A stretch of 64,000 bases of DNA, from contig OZ271856.1 in NCBI GenBank assembly GCA_965601975.1, positions 2,666,001-2,730,000 on the forward strand. Reading direction: 5' to 3'. The position numbers were made by a program, and so were the translations under genes. This DNA comes from JANQIO01 sp965601975. GTDB lineage: Bacteria > Pseudomonadota > Gammaproteobacteria > Pseudomonadales > Halieaceae. The notes beneath the pieces are model-generated. The model saw only the letters and a program-made list of their open reading frames with translations, made no database searches and had not been told where the DNA came from. Positions 8,593 to 17,791 of the stretch are shown in pieces (the stretch's first letter is position 1; each line of letters starts with the position of its first letter).

Positions 8593-9500
8593 CCCTCGCC
8601 GGGCGGCTGGAATTCGTGCCCCCAGAGGCTGGGCAGCGTGGTGCGGGTCGGCGTGTAGTTCTCCCAGTCGATCTGCACCCCGTCACAGCCAAACTCGAGG
8701 GCGAAGCCGCCCGGCGTGGCCATATAGAAAGACAGCATGCGGTCATTGGTATGCCGACCCAGGGTCGAGGTCACGGGAACGCCCGCGGCCAGCACCCGGT
8801 CCAGGCAGTAGCCCACCTCGTCCACGGACAGGACCTCTACCATCAGGTGCACGCAGCCGGAGGGCATCTCTGCCTGATACAGGGCAAGACTGTGGTGGCG
8901 CGGGTTCTGGACATGCATGAAATGAAGCCCCTGGCCGGGATCGGCGGGGTCCTCGCTGAAATGGAAATGCATGTAGTCAGTGTCGCCAAATCCAAGGAGA
9001 TCGCGGTAGAAGGCGTGCGTTTCTGCGAGGTTCGGCGCCGGCAGCACGGCGTGGCCGAAGCCCATGTCACCATTGAAACCGGTCTCGAAGCCCAGCACGC
9101 CAGCCGGTGACACAAAGCGCGCATAGTCGAGCTCGCCGCCGCAGTACAGCTCCAGCATGTTTCCGGCCGGGTCACTGAGACGGATCAGCTCGGTCACCCG
9201 CCGCGTCGCACACTGCTCTGGCGATCCCTCCTCAAAAACCACGCCGGCAGCCCCGAGCTGCTCCCGCGCCGCCGCCAGGTCATCGGCGGACAAAAGCTCC
9301 CAGCCACAGCACACCAGCCTGTCCTGCTCACCCGGGGTGATCATGAAGCGAAACGGCCGCTCGTCCATTTTCAGGTAGAGATTGCCGTCCTCGGGCATGC
9401 CCGGTGAGACCATCATCCCGACGATCTCTGTGCCAAAGCTGCGCCATTTCCCAACGTCAGTCGTCTCTATGCAGACATAGCCCAGGCTGCGAATGTTCAT
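8589..9500 (-). CDS. Type I extradiol (catechol 2,3-type) ring-cleavage dioxygenase
   Basis: A 303-residue two-domain VOC-fold protein of the BphC/HsaC type, which opens catechol rings next to the diol using Fe(II) and O2. The three expected metal ligands are in the C-terminal domain: His in GFGHAVL, His in RHHSLALY, and Glu in FALEFG. The start is placed at ATG 9500 because AGGAG lies 10 bp upstream and MNIRSLGYVCIETTDV is the natural domain beginning; a longer reading frame has no family match. Substrate is inferred only: steroid- or biphenyl-type catechols are plausible given HsaA- and HsaD-like genes about 20 kb away. Confidence 0.82.
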   Translation of the reverse strand: MNIRSLGYVCIETTDVGKWRSFGTEIVGMMVSPGMPEDGNLYLKMDERPFRFMITPGEQDRLVCCGWELLSADDLAAAREQLGAAGVVFEEGSPEQCATRRVTELIRLSDPAGNMLELYCGGELDYARFVSPAGVLGFETGFNGDMGFGHAVLPAPNLAETHAFYRDLLGFGDTDYMHFHFSEDPADPGQGLHFMHVQNPRHHSLALYQAEMPSGCVHLMVEVLSVDEVGYCLDRVLAAGVPVTSTLGRHTNDRMLSFYMATPGGFALEFGCDGVQIDWENYTPTRTTLPSLWGHEFQPPGEG

Positions 9501-9642
9501 GGCTGTTTTCTCCTCGAATTTGCGCCCATTCTGGCCACCGCTTTCCGGGTGGGTCAACCGGCCGGCGAACAGGCCGCCAGGCAGTTCATCCCCGCAGACC
9601 AATCACCCCCGCAAGCCACGTGATCCGGGTTCTCCCGGCGAC

Positions 9643-9656
9643 TTGACCTGCATCAA
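9643..9656 (+). promoter_or_regulatory. Anr/FNR box upstream of hemN
   Basis: TTGACCTGCATCAA matches the FNR/Anr consensus TTGATNNNNATCAA at 9 of 10 defined positions. It is 51 bp before the hemN start codon, in the 207-bp gap between divergent genes. An anr-type gene lies just downstream of hemN, consistent with oxygen-responsive activation of hemN. Confidence 0.75.
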
Positions 9657-9707
9657 GTAGGGACGGGCGGAGCATTGCTATTCTTTTGCGCGGAGGCAGA
9701 AGAATCG

Positions 9708-11108
9708 ATGGACAAACTCGTATCCGCAGCCGGTCAGCCTGACCACGCGTTGATCACCAAGTACGCGGGCAGCGGGCCGCGCTATACCTCGTATCCGACT
9801 GCGCCGCAGTTCAGCGAAGCGTTCGACGTTTCCGCCTATGCCGAGGCCATGCGCAAGCAGTGTGACGGTCCCCTCTCGTTGTATGTGCATATCCCCTTCT
9901 GCAACGACATCTGCTACTACTGCGCCTGCAACAAGATCGTGACCCGGGAGCCGGGCACGGCCTCGCAATATCTCGCCTACCTGCGCCGGGAAATTGCCAT
10001 GCAGGCGGAGCTGCACAGCGGCAGCCGGCCAGTGCGCCAGATGCACTGGGGCGGCGGTTCGCCGACCTACCTGGAGAACGCCGAGGTCACCGAGCTGATG
10101 CACGACCTGGCGAGGCATTTTTCCCTGATGGACTCCGGCCGCCGCGAGTACTCCATCGAGCTCGATCCCAGAACCACCGCAAAGGGCGCCGTGGCGCTGA
10201 TGAAGGGCCTGGGATTCAACCGGGTCAGCCTCGGCATCCAGGACTTCGACCCACTGGTCCAGAAATCCATAAACCGGGTGCAGCCCATGAAGATGGTGCG
10301 CTCCCTGGTGGAAGACATACGGCACTTCGGTTACCGCTCCCTGAGCTTTGACCTGATTTACGGCCTGCCCCACCAGGACCGCTTCACCATGGAATCCACC
10401 CTGGCGAAAGTCGTGGCCCTGCGCCCGGACCGTATCGCGTGTTTCAACTACGCGCACCTGCCGGAGCGTTTCAAGTCACAGCGTGCCATCGACCGGCTCA
10501 CGCTGCCCAGCTTCAGCGACAAGCTCAAGCTGCAGGCGCAGATTTCCGGGACGCTGCAGGCCGAGGGCTATCACCATATCGGTCTGGACCACTATGTCCT
10601 GCCCAATGACGACCTGGCCGTCGCACAGCGTGAGGGTACGCTGCAGCGGAACTTCCAGGGCTACTCGGTGCAGCTGGCCGACGACCTGGTGGGCCTGGGG
10701 GTTTCCTCCATCAGCCAGGTCGGCGACTACTACGTGCAGAATGCACGCCAGCTCGAGCACTATTACGAGAGCCTGAGCCGGGGCGAGCTACCGGTCCACC
10801 GCGGCTATCACACCAGCGAGGAGGATCGCTTGCGTCGTCACGTGATCATGGAATTGATCTGCAACATGCACCTGGATCTCGACGAGTGCGAGATACCCGG
10901 GGGGCGCAGCTTCGCGCAGCACTTCTCCCAGGAAGAGGCTTCACTGCGGGAGATGGCCGAAGACGGCCTGCTTGAAATGGAAACGGACTTTATCCGCGTG
11001 ACCGAGCAGGGCAGACCCTTCCTGCGCAACATCTGTATGGTATTTGACCAGTATCTGTCGCGCTCCGGGGATGCGGCCAACGCCCCCCGCTATTCCGCCG
11101 TAATCTGA
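9708..11108 (+). CDS. hemN: Oxygen-independent coproporphyrinogen III oxidase
   Basis: A radical-SAM enzyme that decarboxylates coproporphyrinogen III to protoporphyrinogen IX when oxygen is scarce, supplying haem for the adjacent cbb3 oxidase. The [4Fe-4S] motif reads CNDICYYCACN, the HemN-specific CxxxCxxCxC. It is preceded by SGPRYTSYPTAPQF and followed by HWGGGSPTYL. ATG 9708 is preferred over an upstream in-frame start (9675) because GGAGG is 11 bp upstream and homology begins at MDKLVS; the product is 466 residues. The upstream Anr box and the following anr gene indicate regulation by low oxygen. Confidence 0.95.
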   Translation: MDKLVSAAGQPDHALITKYAGSGPRYTSYPTAPQFSEAFDVSAYAEAMRKQCDGPLSLYVHIPFCNDICYYCACNKIVTREPGTASQYLAYLRREIAMQAELHSGSRPVRQMHWGGGSPTYLENAEVTELMHDLARHFSLMDSGRREYSIELDPRTTAKGAVALMKGLGFNRVSLGIQDFDPLVQKSINRVQPMKMVRSLVEDIRHFGYRSLSFDLIYGLPHQDRFTMESTLAKVVALRPDRIACFNYAHLPERFKSQRAIDRLTLPSFSDKLKLQAQISGTLQAEGYHHIGLDHYVLPNDDLAVAQREGTLQRNFQGYSVQLADDLVGLGVSSISQVGDYYVQNARQLEHYYESLSRGELPVHRGYHTSEEDRLRRHVIMELICNMHLDLDECEIPGGRSFAQHFSQEEASLREMAEDGLLEMETDFIRVTEQGRPFLRNICMVFDQYLSRSGDAANAPRYSAVI

Positions 11109-11111
11109 CGG

Positions 11112-11161
11112 ACTATACTAAGAAAAAACAGTAACCTGTGGCACTATACTCAGAAAAAACA
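11112..11161 (+). repeat. Tandem near-identical 19-bp repeat carrying -10-like TATACT motifs before anr
   Basis: ACTATACTAAGAAAAAACA (11112-11130) recurs with one change at 11143-11161, giving a 31-bp period. Each copy contains TATACT followed by an A-tract. The pair occupies most of the hemN-anr gap, so it may give two staggered promoters for anr or an A-tract-bent regulatory site. Confidence 0.6.
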
Positions 11162-11176
11162 AGGGAGAGGGGGCTT

Positions 11177-11950
11177 ATGAATATCCCGGCACAAGAGGTG
11201 AGCGATCAGGAATCACCCAGGAAATGCACCCACGATTTTCGGGTGAACTGCAGTAACTGCCGCCTGAGTACGCTGTGCCTGCCACTGGCGCTCGAGGCAC
11301 AGGACGTCGAACGGCTCGACAGCATCGTCCAGCGAGGCAAACCCCTGCAAAAGGGTGAGTACCTCTACCGTGAGGGCGCTCATTTCTCTTCGGTCTTTGC
11401 AGTGCGCTCAGGTGCGGTCAAGGCCTATCACGTCACCGACGACGGCCGCGAGCAGGTCACCGGCTTCTACTTCCCCGGTGAAATCCTCGGCATGGATGGC
11501 ATCAGCAAGAATGCGCATGCCTGCTCTGCCAAAGCGCTGGAAACCTCTGCCGTGTGCGAGATTCCTTTCAGTTCACTGCAGGACCTGAGCGTCCAGATGC
11601 CGGAACTGCAGCGGCATTTCTTCCAGCTGATGAGCCGCGAAATCACCGAGGATCAGCAGCTGATCACACTGCTCAGTAAAAACACGGCCGAAGAGCGCAT
11701 CGCGGCCTTGATGCTGAGCATCTCTGCGCGCAATGCCCGCCGCAAACTCAGCGCGACGCAGTTCAGGCTGCCCATGTCGCGAATCGATATCGGTAACTAC
11801 CTGGGCCTGACCGTGGAAACCGTCAGCCGGGTATTCAGCCGCCTGCAGAAACTCGGAATCCTCGAGGTCAGCAACAAGGAAATTGTCATTCTCGACATCG
11901 ACGGCTTGAAAGATATCGCCAATGTCTCGGTTAGCGACGACCAGTCGTAA
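11177..11950 (+). CDS. anr: Anr/FNR-family oxygen-sensing transcription factor
   Basis: A 257-residue CRP/FNR-superfamily regulator. All four iron-sulfur cysteines expected of FNR are present: C25, C28 and C34 (CSNCRLSTLC) and C127 (SAVCEIPF). This supports a [4Fe-4S] oxygen sensor. The cyclic-nucleotide-type beta-roll spans about 45-150. The C-terminal helix-turn-helix has the FNR recognition pattern ExxSR (ETVSRVFSRLQ), matching the TTGAT-N4-ATCAA half-sites such as the one before hemN. ATG 11177 is chosen because a purine-rich GGGAGAGGGGG site precedes it. Its location between hemN and ccoN fits control of microaerobic respiration. Confidence 0.93.
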   Translation: MNIPAQEVSDQESPRKCTHDFRVNCSNCRLSTLCLPLALEAQDVERLDSIVQRGKPLQKGEYLYREGAHFSSVFAVRSGAVKAYHVTDDGREQVTGFYFPGEILGMDGISKNAHACSAKALETSAVCEIPFSSLQDLSVQMPELQRHFFQLMSREITEDQQLITLLSKNTAEERIAALMLSISARNARRKLSATQFRLPMSRIDIGNYLGLTVETVSRVFSRLQKLGILEVSNKEIVILDIDGLKDIANVSVSDDQS

Positions 11951-12009
11951 CCGGGACTGCAATACCTGTCAAAAAAGACCAGCAGTACACATAAACAAGG
12001 GGTGATCTG

Positions 12010-12612
12010 ATGTTCAACCACGCATTTGGCCTGCTAGTGCAGCCCAGCCTGCAATGGAAACGGGTAGCCGACCTGGCGCCGGCGTCCATGAGAAACATGG
12101 CGCTGTTCCCGTTCATCATGGCCATTTTGCCGGCTGCGGCCTGGTACTTCGGCACCACCAGGGTCGGCTGGACCGTCGGCGACGGGTCTGCCATTCGCCT
12201 CACCGAGGACAGCGCGCTGGTACTGATTATCCTGTTCTACACCGCCATGGTGGGCTCCGTTGCCGTGATCGGCTACGCCATCCACTGGATGTCGCAGACC
12301 TACGGCGCGGACTCCTCCCTGGCCAAAGGCCTGGTCATCGCCGGATTTACCGCAACGCCCCTGTTCATAACCGGGGCAGTCGGTTTCTACCCGGTATTGT
12401 GGCTCGATATGCTTATTGGTGTGGTAGCGGTTTGCTGGTCTGTGTACCTGATGTACCTCGGCATACCCATCGTGATGAAGATACCCGAGGAGCGCGGCTT
12501 CCTGTTCTCCAGCGCCGTGCTGGCCATATGCCTGGTCATCCTGGTGTGCATCATCGTCGGCTCGGTAATCCTCTGGGACTTCGGCGCCGCACCGGCCTTT
12601 ACCGACGCCTGA
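12010..12612 (+). CDS. Yip1-family integral membrane protein
   Basis: A 200-residue protein with about five hydrophobic helices. The N-terminus (FGLLVQPSLQWKRVAD) and the overall pattern match bacterial Yip1-domain proteins of unknown function. It sits between anr and ccoN, 60 bp after anr and 39 bp before ccoN, on the same strand. It may be cotranscribed with one or both. An AAGGGGTGA site precedes the ATG. A role in oxidase assembly or in lipid/membrane organisation is conceivable from context only. Confidence 0.72.
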   Translation: MFNHAFGLLVQPSLQWKRVADLAPASMRNMALFPFIMAILPAAAWYFGTTRVGWTVGDGSAIRLTEDSALVLIILFYTAMVGSVAVIGYAIHWMSQTYGADSSLAKGLVIAGFTATPLFITGAVGFYPVLWLDMLIGVVAVCWSVYLMYLGIPIVMKIPEERGFLFSSAVLAICLVILVCIIVGSVILWDFGAAPAFTDA

Positions 12613-12651
12613 GGCGCGGACAGGGCCTGAACAGAATTTATCTCTGAAATT

Positions 12652-14169
12652 ATGGAATCGGACATGAGCGAAACAGCCATGAGTGGAACCACAGGAGTGG
12701 ACGCGCAAGCGGATCCGAACGCGATCTATTCCGCGCTGGACCATCCCGTCTACAACTACAAGGTCGTGCGCCAGTTCGCGGTAATGACCGTGGTCTGGGG
12801 CATTGTCGGCATGCTGGTCGGCGTGCTGATAGCGGCGCAGCTGGTCTGGCCGGTACTGAACACGGAACTGCCCTACCTGCACTTCGGCCGCCTGCGACCG
12901 CTTCACACCAACGCGGTCATTTTTGCGTTCGGCGGCTGTGCACTGTTTGCCACATCACTGTTCGTGGTACAGCGCACCTGCCAGGTGAGACTGCTATCCG
13001 ACACACTCGCCGCCCTGGTGTTCTGGGGCTGGCAGCTGGTCATCCTGCTGGCCGCCATCACGCTGCCCCTGGGCTTCACCAGCGGTAAGGAATACGCTGA
13101 GCTGGAGTGGCCCATCGACCTGCTGATCACCGTGGTCTGGGTGCTGTATGCGGTGCTGTTCTTCGGCACCATCATGAAGCGCAAGGTGCCGCACATCTAC
13201 GTTGCCAACTGGTTCTTCGGCGCCTTCATCGTCACCGTCGCGGTGCTGCACATCGTCAACAGCCTCGCCATCCCCTACGGCAGCTTCAAGTCCTACTCCA
13301 TATTCTCCGGGACCGTCGACGCGATGGTGCAGTGGTGGTACGGCCATAACGCGGTCGGATTTTTCCTGACCGCGGGTTTCCTGGGCATCATGTACTACTT
13401 TGTTCCCAAGCAGGCGGGGCGCCCGGTGTACTCCTACCGCCTGTCTATCGTGCACTTCTGGGCGCTGATCGCGGTATATATCTGGGCCGGCCCTCACCAC
13501 CTGCACTACACCGCCCTGCCCGACTGGGCCCAGAGCCTCGGTATGGTGATGTCACTGATCCTGCTGGCGCCGTCATGGGGCGGCATGATCAACGGCATGA
13601 TGACCCTGTCCGGCGCATGGCACAAACTGCGCACCGACCCGATCCTGCGATTCCTCGTGGTATCCCTGTCCTTCTACGGCATGTCGACCTTCGAAGGCCC
13701 GATGATGTCCATCAAGACCGTGAACGCGATGTCCCACTACACCGACTGGACGATCGGTCACGTGCACTCCGGGGCGCTGGGCTGGGTCGCCATGGTCTCG
13801 ATCGGCGCCATGTACCACCTGCTGCCGCTGGTATTCGGCAAGCAGCGCATGTACAGCATCGACCTGATCAACGTTCACTTCTGGATGTCTACCATCGGCA
13901 CGGTGCTGTACATCGCCTCGATGTGGGTGAACGGCATCCTGCAGGGCCTGATGTGGCGCGCCTACAACCAGGACGGCACCCTCACCTACACCTTTGTGGA
14001 GGCACTGCAGGCCAGCTATCCCGGCTACATCGTTCGCCTGATCGGCGGCCTCATCTTCTTCCTCGGCATGCTGGTCATGGCCTACAACCTGTACATGACC
14101 CTGGCCACGGACGAGATCGCGGAAGAGAAAGAACTGTCAGATTCACAGCCTGTCGCTGGCACCGCCTGA
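12652..14169 (+). CDS. ccoN: cbb3-type cytochrome c oxidase catalytic subunit I
   Basis: The haem-copper catalytic subunit of the high-affinity cbb3 oxidase, reducing O2 to water and pumping protons at low oxygen. The 505-residue protein has about 12 transmembrane helices. Histidines expected to bind haems b/b3 and CuB are visible in PLHTNAVIF, WWYGHNAVGFF, GPHHLHYT and GHVHSGALGW. It opens a ccoNOQP operon with 10-bp to overlapping spacing. No FNR box is visible in the short gap upstream, so transcription may start further upstream, for example before the Yip1 gene. Confidence 0.97.
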   Translation: MESDMSETAMSGTTGVDAQADPNAIYSALDHPVYNYKVVRQFAVMTVVWGIVGMLVGVLIAAQLVWPVLNTELPYLHFGRLRPLHTNAVIFAFGGCALFATSLFVVQRTCQVRLLSDTLAALVFWGWQLVILLAAITLPLGFTSGKEYAELEWPIDLLITVVWVLYAVLFFGTIMKRKVPHIYVANWFFGAFIVTVAVLHIVNSLAIPYGSFKSYSIFSGTVDAMVQWWYGHNAVGFFLTAGFLGIMYYFVPKQAGRPVYSYRLSIVHFWALIAVYIWAGPHHLHYTALPDWAQSLGMVMSLILLAPSWGGMINGMMTLSGAWHKLRTDPILRFLVVSLSFYGMSTFEGPMMSIKTVNAMSHYTDWTIGHVHSGALGWVAMVSIGAMYHLLPLVFGKQRMYSIDLINVHFWMSTIGTVLYIASMWVNGILQGLMWRAYNQDGTLTYTFVEALQASYPGYIVRLIGGLIFFLGMLVMAYNLYMTLATDEIAEEKELSDSQPVAGTA

Positions 14170-14179
14170 GGAGCTGGAC

Positions 14180-14788
14180 ATGAAACATGAAGTTGTTGAA
14201 AAGAACATTGGCCTGATGATCGTGCTGATCATCGTGGCCATCAGCTTCGGCGCCCTGGTCGAGCTGGTGCCGCTGATCTTCGGCAAGGAAGTGCGCGAGC
14301 CCATCGAAGGACTCAAGCCCCTGACCGCGATGGAGCTGGAGGGGCGCGACATCTACATCCGCGAGGGCTGCAATACCTGTCACTCGCAGATGATCCGGCC
14401 ATTGCGGGCCGAGACAGAGCGCTACGGCCATTTCTCGGTCGCCGGTGAGCACGTGTACGAGCACCCCTTCCTGTGGGGATCGAAGCGGACCGGTCCCGAC
14501 CTGGCCCGGGTCGGCGGCCGCTACAGCGACGACTGGCACCGCGCGCACCTGTACAACCCGCGCGACCTGGTGCCGCAGTCCAACATGCCGGCCTTCCCCT
14601 GGCTGTTCGACAACGACATCGACGGCAGCAAAACCGGCGGCAAGATGGCCGCGCTGCGCGCGGTCGGCGTGCCCTACACCGATGAGGACATTGCCGGCGC
14701 CGCCGATGCAGTAAAAGGCAAGAAAGAAATCGACGCCATGGTGGAATACCTGCAGCAGCTGGGCACCTTGATCCAGCGGAGACGGTAA
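14180..14788 (+). CDS. ccoO: cbb3 oxidase subunit II, monohaem cytochrome c
   Basis: A 202-residue membrane-anchored c-type cytochrome that passes electrons toward CcoN. It has one N-terminal transmembrane anchor (about residues 11-33) and a single haem motif, CNTCH at 64-68. The typical CcoO segments HSQMIRPLRAE, GSKRTGPDLARVGGRY and SNMPAFPWLF follow. It begins 10 bp after ccoN and ends 2 bp before ccoQ. Confidence 0.97.
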   Translation: MKHEVVEKNIGLMIVLIIVAISFGALVELVPLIFGKEVREPIEGLKPLTAMELEGRDIYIREGCNTCHSQMIRPLRAETERYGHFSVAGEHVYEHPFLWGSKRTGPDLARVGGRYSDDWHRAHLYNPRDLVPQSNMPAFPWLFDNDIDGSKTGGKMAALRAVGVPYTDEDIAGAADAVKGKKEIDAMVEYLQQLGTLIQRRR

Positions 14789-14790
14789 GC

Positions 14791-14979
14791 ATGGATATCA
14801 ATATGCTACGCGGCCTGTCCACCCTGCTGTTGCTGGTCGCATTCATCGGCCTGGTGTTCTGGGTATACAGCGGCCGCCGCAAGCAGGGGTACGAAGACGC
14901 AGGCCACCTGCCCTTCGCCGACGAAGAGGCGCACCGCGAAACCATCGAGCGGGAAGCACGTGAAGGAGAAAAAGGATGA
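14791..14979 (+). CDS. ccoQ: cbb3 oxidase small subunit CcoQ
   Basis: A 62-residue single-span membrane protein. The helix is at about residues 8-26, followed by YSGRRKQGYEDAGHLPFAD, characteristic of CcoQ/FixQ. It stabilises the oxidase complex. It overlaps ccoP by 4 bp (ATGA). Confidence 0.93.
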   Translation: MDINMLRGLSTLLLLVAFIGLVFWVYSGRRKQGYEDAGHLPFADEEAHRETIEREAREGEKG

Positions 14980-15854
14980 GTAGTTTCTGGAGTTGGTGGG
15001 TAATTGTCCTGACTGTGGCCACGTTCGTGGGCACGTTCTGGATCCTCTTCGCCAACCGCACCCGCGCGCCGGCGGATCCGGAACAAACCACGGGTCATGC
15101 CGCCGATGGCATCGAGGAATACGATAACCCGCTGCCCTTCTGGTGGTTCCTGATGTTCCTGATCACGCTCATCTTCGGGGTCGGCTACCTGCTGGTCTAC
15201 CCCGGCCTGGGCAACTTTCCCGGCATGCTGGGCTGGACCCAGCTGGACCAGTGGCAGCGCGAGGTCGATGACGCCGAGGAGCGATTCGCCGCCGTGCGCT
15301 ACCGCTACCTGGCCATGCCCATCGAAGAAGTGGCCCAGAACACCGAGGCCCTGAAAATGGGACAGCGCCTGTACGCCGTGAACTGCTCGGTCTGCCACGG
15401 CGCTGACGCTCGCGGCGCCTACGGCTTCCCCAACCTGGCCGACGACCACTGGATCTGGGGCGGTGCGCCCGACGCGATCACCCACAGCATCGTGCAAGGC
15501 CGCCAGGCCAACATGCCTGAATGGGAGGGGACACTTGGCGACGAGGGTATACGCAATGTTGCGGCCTATGTCATCAAGCTCAGCGGGCGTGAGGCAAACG
15601 AGGAGATGGCTGCTGCTGGCAAGGCGCAGTACGACATGTTCTGCGTCGCCTGCCATGGGCCCGAAGGCAAGGGTAACCCTCTTATGGGTGCAGCCAACCT
15701 CACCAGAGGGGTGTGGCTCTACGGCGGCTCCGAGAGCCAGATCCAGCACACCCTGCGGGTGGGCCGAAATGGCGTAATGCCGGCCTTCGGCGATCAACTC
15801 AGCGAGGACAAGATTCACCTGATCACGGCCTACGTCTACAGCCTGAGCCAATAG
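14976..15854 (+). CDS. ccoP: cbb3 oxidase subunit III, dihaem cytochrome c
   Basis: A 292-residue dihaem cytochrome that accepts electrons from soluble donors. It has two N-terminal hydrophobic segments (about 4-25 and 53-75, the latter preceded by the CcoP hallmark EYDNPLPFWW). Two haem motifs follow, CSVCH (137-141) and CVACH (223-227), each with a later Met-type ligand region (ANMPEWEG; GVMPAFGD). The start overlaps ccoQ by 4 bp, and a 42-bp gap separates it from ccoG. Confidence 0.97.
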   Translation: MSSFWSWWVIVLTVATFVGTFWILFANRTRAPADPEQTTGHAADGIEEYDNPLPFWWFLMFLITLIFGVGYLLVYPGLGNFPGMLGWTQLDQWQREVDDAEERFAAVRYRYLAMPIEEVAQNTEALKMGQRLYAVNCSVCHGADARGAYGFPNLADDHWIWGGAPDAITHSIVQGRQANMPEWEGTLGDEGIRNVAAYVIKLSGREANEEMAAAGKAQYDMFCVACHGPEGKGNPLMGAANLTRGVWLYGGSESQIQHTLRVGRNGVMPAFGDQLSEDKIHLITAYVYSLSQ

Positions 15855-15896
15855 CCAGCCTGAGACGGTAGGCCGCCAACCCCACGGGCGGTACCC

Positions 15897-17315
15897 ATGA
15901 CTGACAAAGACCTCATCGAGGTCGAAGAACTCGCGCCGGCGGAAGTCGCCGAGCTGGACCTGTACCAGAAGCGCGAGAAGATCTACACGCGAAAAATCGA
16001 GGGGTACTTTCAGCGGCTGCGGCTGTTCACCGGCTGGCCGCTGCTGCTGGGCTACTTTATTCTCCCCTGGATGGCGTGGGGCGGGCGCCAGGCGGTGTTG
16101 TTCGACCTGCCGGAGCGCAAGTTCCACATCCTGTTCCTGACGTTCTGGCCCCAGGACTTCCCGCTGCTGGCCTGGTTCCTGATCATTTCCGCCTTTGCGC
16201 TCTTCACGGTGACCGTGTTCCTGGGCCGGGTCTGGTGCGGCTACACCTGCCCGCAGACGGTCTGGACCAGTATCTTCATGTGGATGGAGCAGCGGGTCGA
16301 GGGCAGCCGCAACCAGCGCATGAAGCTCGACCAGGCACCCTGGAGTGCCGCCAAAGCCGCCAAGAAATTCACCAAGCACGGCATGTGGCTGGGCTTTTCG
16401 TTTCTCACCGGGCTGACCTTTGTCGGCTACTTCTACGGCATTCGCGACCTGGTCTACGACATCGCCACGTTGCAGGTTACAAGCTGGGGCGCTGCCTGGA
16501 CGGTCTTCTTTACCCTGGCGACCTACATCAACGCCGGCTGGATGCGCGAACAGCTGTGCATCTATGTCTGCCCCTACGCCCGCTTCCAGTCGGTAATGTT
16601 CGACGAGGACACGATGACCGTCGCCTATGACGCGACCCGGGGCGAACCTCGCGGTGCCCGGCGGCGCGATGCGGATCCCGCCGCCGAGGGCCTGGGTGAT
16701 TGCATCAGCTGCCAGCTCTGCGTGCAGGTCTGTCCCACCGGCATCGATATTCGTGACGGCCTTCAATACCAGTGTATCGGCTGCGCCCTGTGCATCGACG
16801 CCTGCGACTCCGTCATGGGCAAGATGGGCTATGAGCCGGGGCTGATCCGTTACGCCAGCGAACACGAGCTGAGCGGTGGAAAGACCCACTGGCTGCGGCC
16901 GCGGCTGATCGGCTATGTTGTGGTAATGCTGATCATGGTGACGGCCTTCTCCCTGCGCATCTACTGGCGCGTCCCGCTGGAGTTGACCGTGATTCGCGAA
17001 CGCAGCCAGCTCTACACAGAGAACGCGGCGGGAGAAATCGAAAACGTGTATACCCTGCAAATTCTCAACATGGACGAAGAGATGCACAGCTACCAGCTTC
17101 GGCTGGAGGGCCTGCCCGGCAGCGCCCGCATCGAGGGGGATACCGACGTCATCCTGAACAGCGGTGAAGTACTGTCCCTGCCGCTGAGGGTGGCGGCTCC
17201 CGCCGACGCGTTCGAACGGCCCAGCACCGAATTCAATTTCATCATCGAGGCCGATGACGGCAGCCAGCTCACCACTACTGCCGAATCGCGCTTCCTGGTA
17301 CCGGTCGGACCCTGA
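15897..17315 (+). CDS. ccoG: CcoG, cbb3 oxidase copper-maturation ferredoxin-like protein
   Basis: A 472-residue membrane iron-sulfur protein (FixG/RdxA family) thought to reduce copper for CuB insertion into CcoN. Several membrane helices surround a CxxxCP motif in VWCGYTCPQT. Two ferredoxin-like clusters follow (CISCQLCVQVCPTG and CIGCALCIDACDSVMGKMGY), and a C-terminal Ig-like periplasmic domain starts near residue 360. The stop overlaps the ccoH start by 1 bp, so ccoGHIS is a tightly coupled assembly operon. Confidence 0.95.
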   Translation: MTDKDLIEVEELAPAEVAELDLYQKREKIYTRKIEGYFQRLRLFTGWPLLLGYFILPWMAWGGRQAVLFDLPERKFHILFLTFWPQDFPLLAWFLIISAFALFTVTVFLGRVWCGYTCPQTVWTSIFMWMEQRVEGSRNQRMKLDQAPWSAAKAAKKFTKHGMWLGFSFLTGLTFVGYFYGIRDLVYDIATLQVTSWGAAWTVFFTLATYINAGWMREQLCIYVCPYARFQSVMFDEDTMTVAYDATRGEPRGARRRDADPAAEGLGDCISCQLCVQVCPTGIDIRDGLQYQCIGCALCIDACDSVMGKMGYEPGLIRYASEHELSGGKTHWLRPRLIGYVVVMLIMVTAFSLRIYWRVPLELTVIRERSQLYTENAAGEIENVYTLQILNMDEEMHSYQLRLEGLPGSARIEGDTDVILNSGEVLSLPLRVAAPADAFERPSTEFNFIIEADDGSQLTTTAESRFLVPVGP

Positions 17316-17791
17316 TGGACACTACACCCTGGTACCGCCAGTTCTGGCCCTGGTTCCTGTTTGGCCTGCCCGGTGTGGTCGTTGTCGCCGGTCTGACCAC
17401 CTGGTGGATCGCTGCGCATAACGCCGACTCGGTGGTTGTCGATGACTATTACAAGGAAGGTCTTGCCATCAATCGCGAGCTGGGCAAGCAGCAGCGCGCC
17501 CAGGCCCTTGGGCTCCAGGCTTCCCTCTCCTACACCGGGGGAGCGCTGGAGATCCTGCTCGAGGGCGATGCCCGCCCCGCCGCCCTCCACCTCAAGCTGT
17601 CGCATCCCATCGATGCCCGCCGCGACCAGTCGTTTCGCATGGCACAGGTGACACCGGGACGCTACCGGACCGAGGCCAGCCTGGGTAGCGCGTCACGCTG
17701 GCTGTGGCAGCTGGAACCCCTGGTCGCGGGCACCGATGCCGAATGGCGTCTCGACGGTGAACTCAGGGTCAGCCATGCTGATGCGCAGTGA
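17315..17791 (+). CDS. ccoH: CcoH/FixH family oxidase assembly protein
   Basis: A 158-residue single-span membrane protein. It begins with PWYRQFWPWFLFGLPGVVVV and then VDDYYKEGLAINREL, the FixH signature, followed by a periplasmic beta-rich domain. It is required for assembly and stability of cbb3 oxidase in other bacteria. Its 3' end overlaps the favoured ccoI start by 17 bp. Confidence 0.92.
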   Translation: MDTTPWYRQFWPWFLFGLPGVVVVAGLTTWWIAAHNADSVVVDDYYKEGLAINRELGKQQRAQALGLQASLSYTGGALEILLEGDARPAALHLKLSHPIDARRDQSFRMAQVTPGRYRTEASLGSASRWLWQLEPLVAGTDAEWRLDGELRVSHADAQ

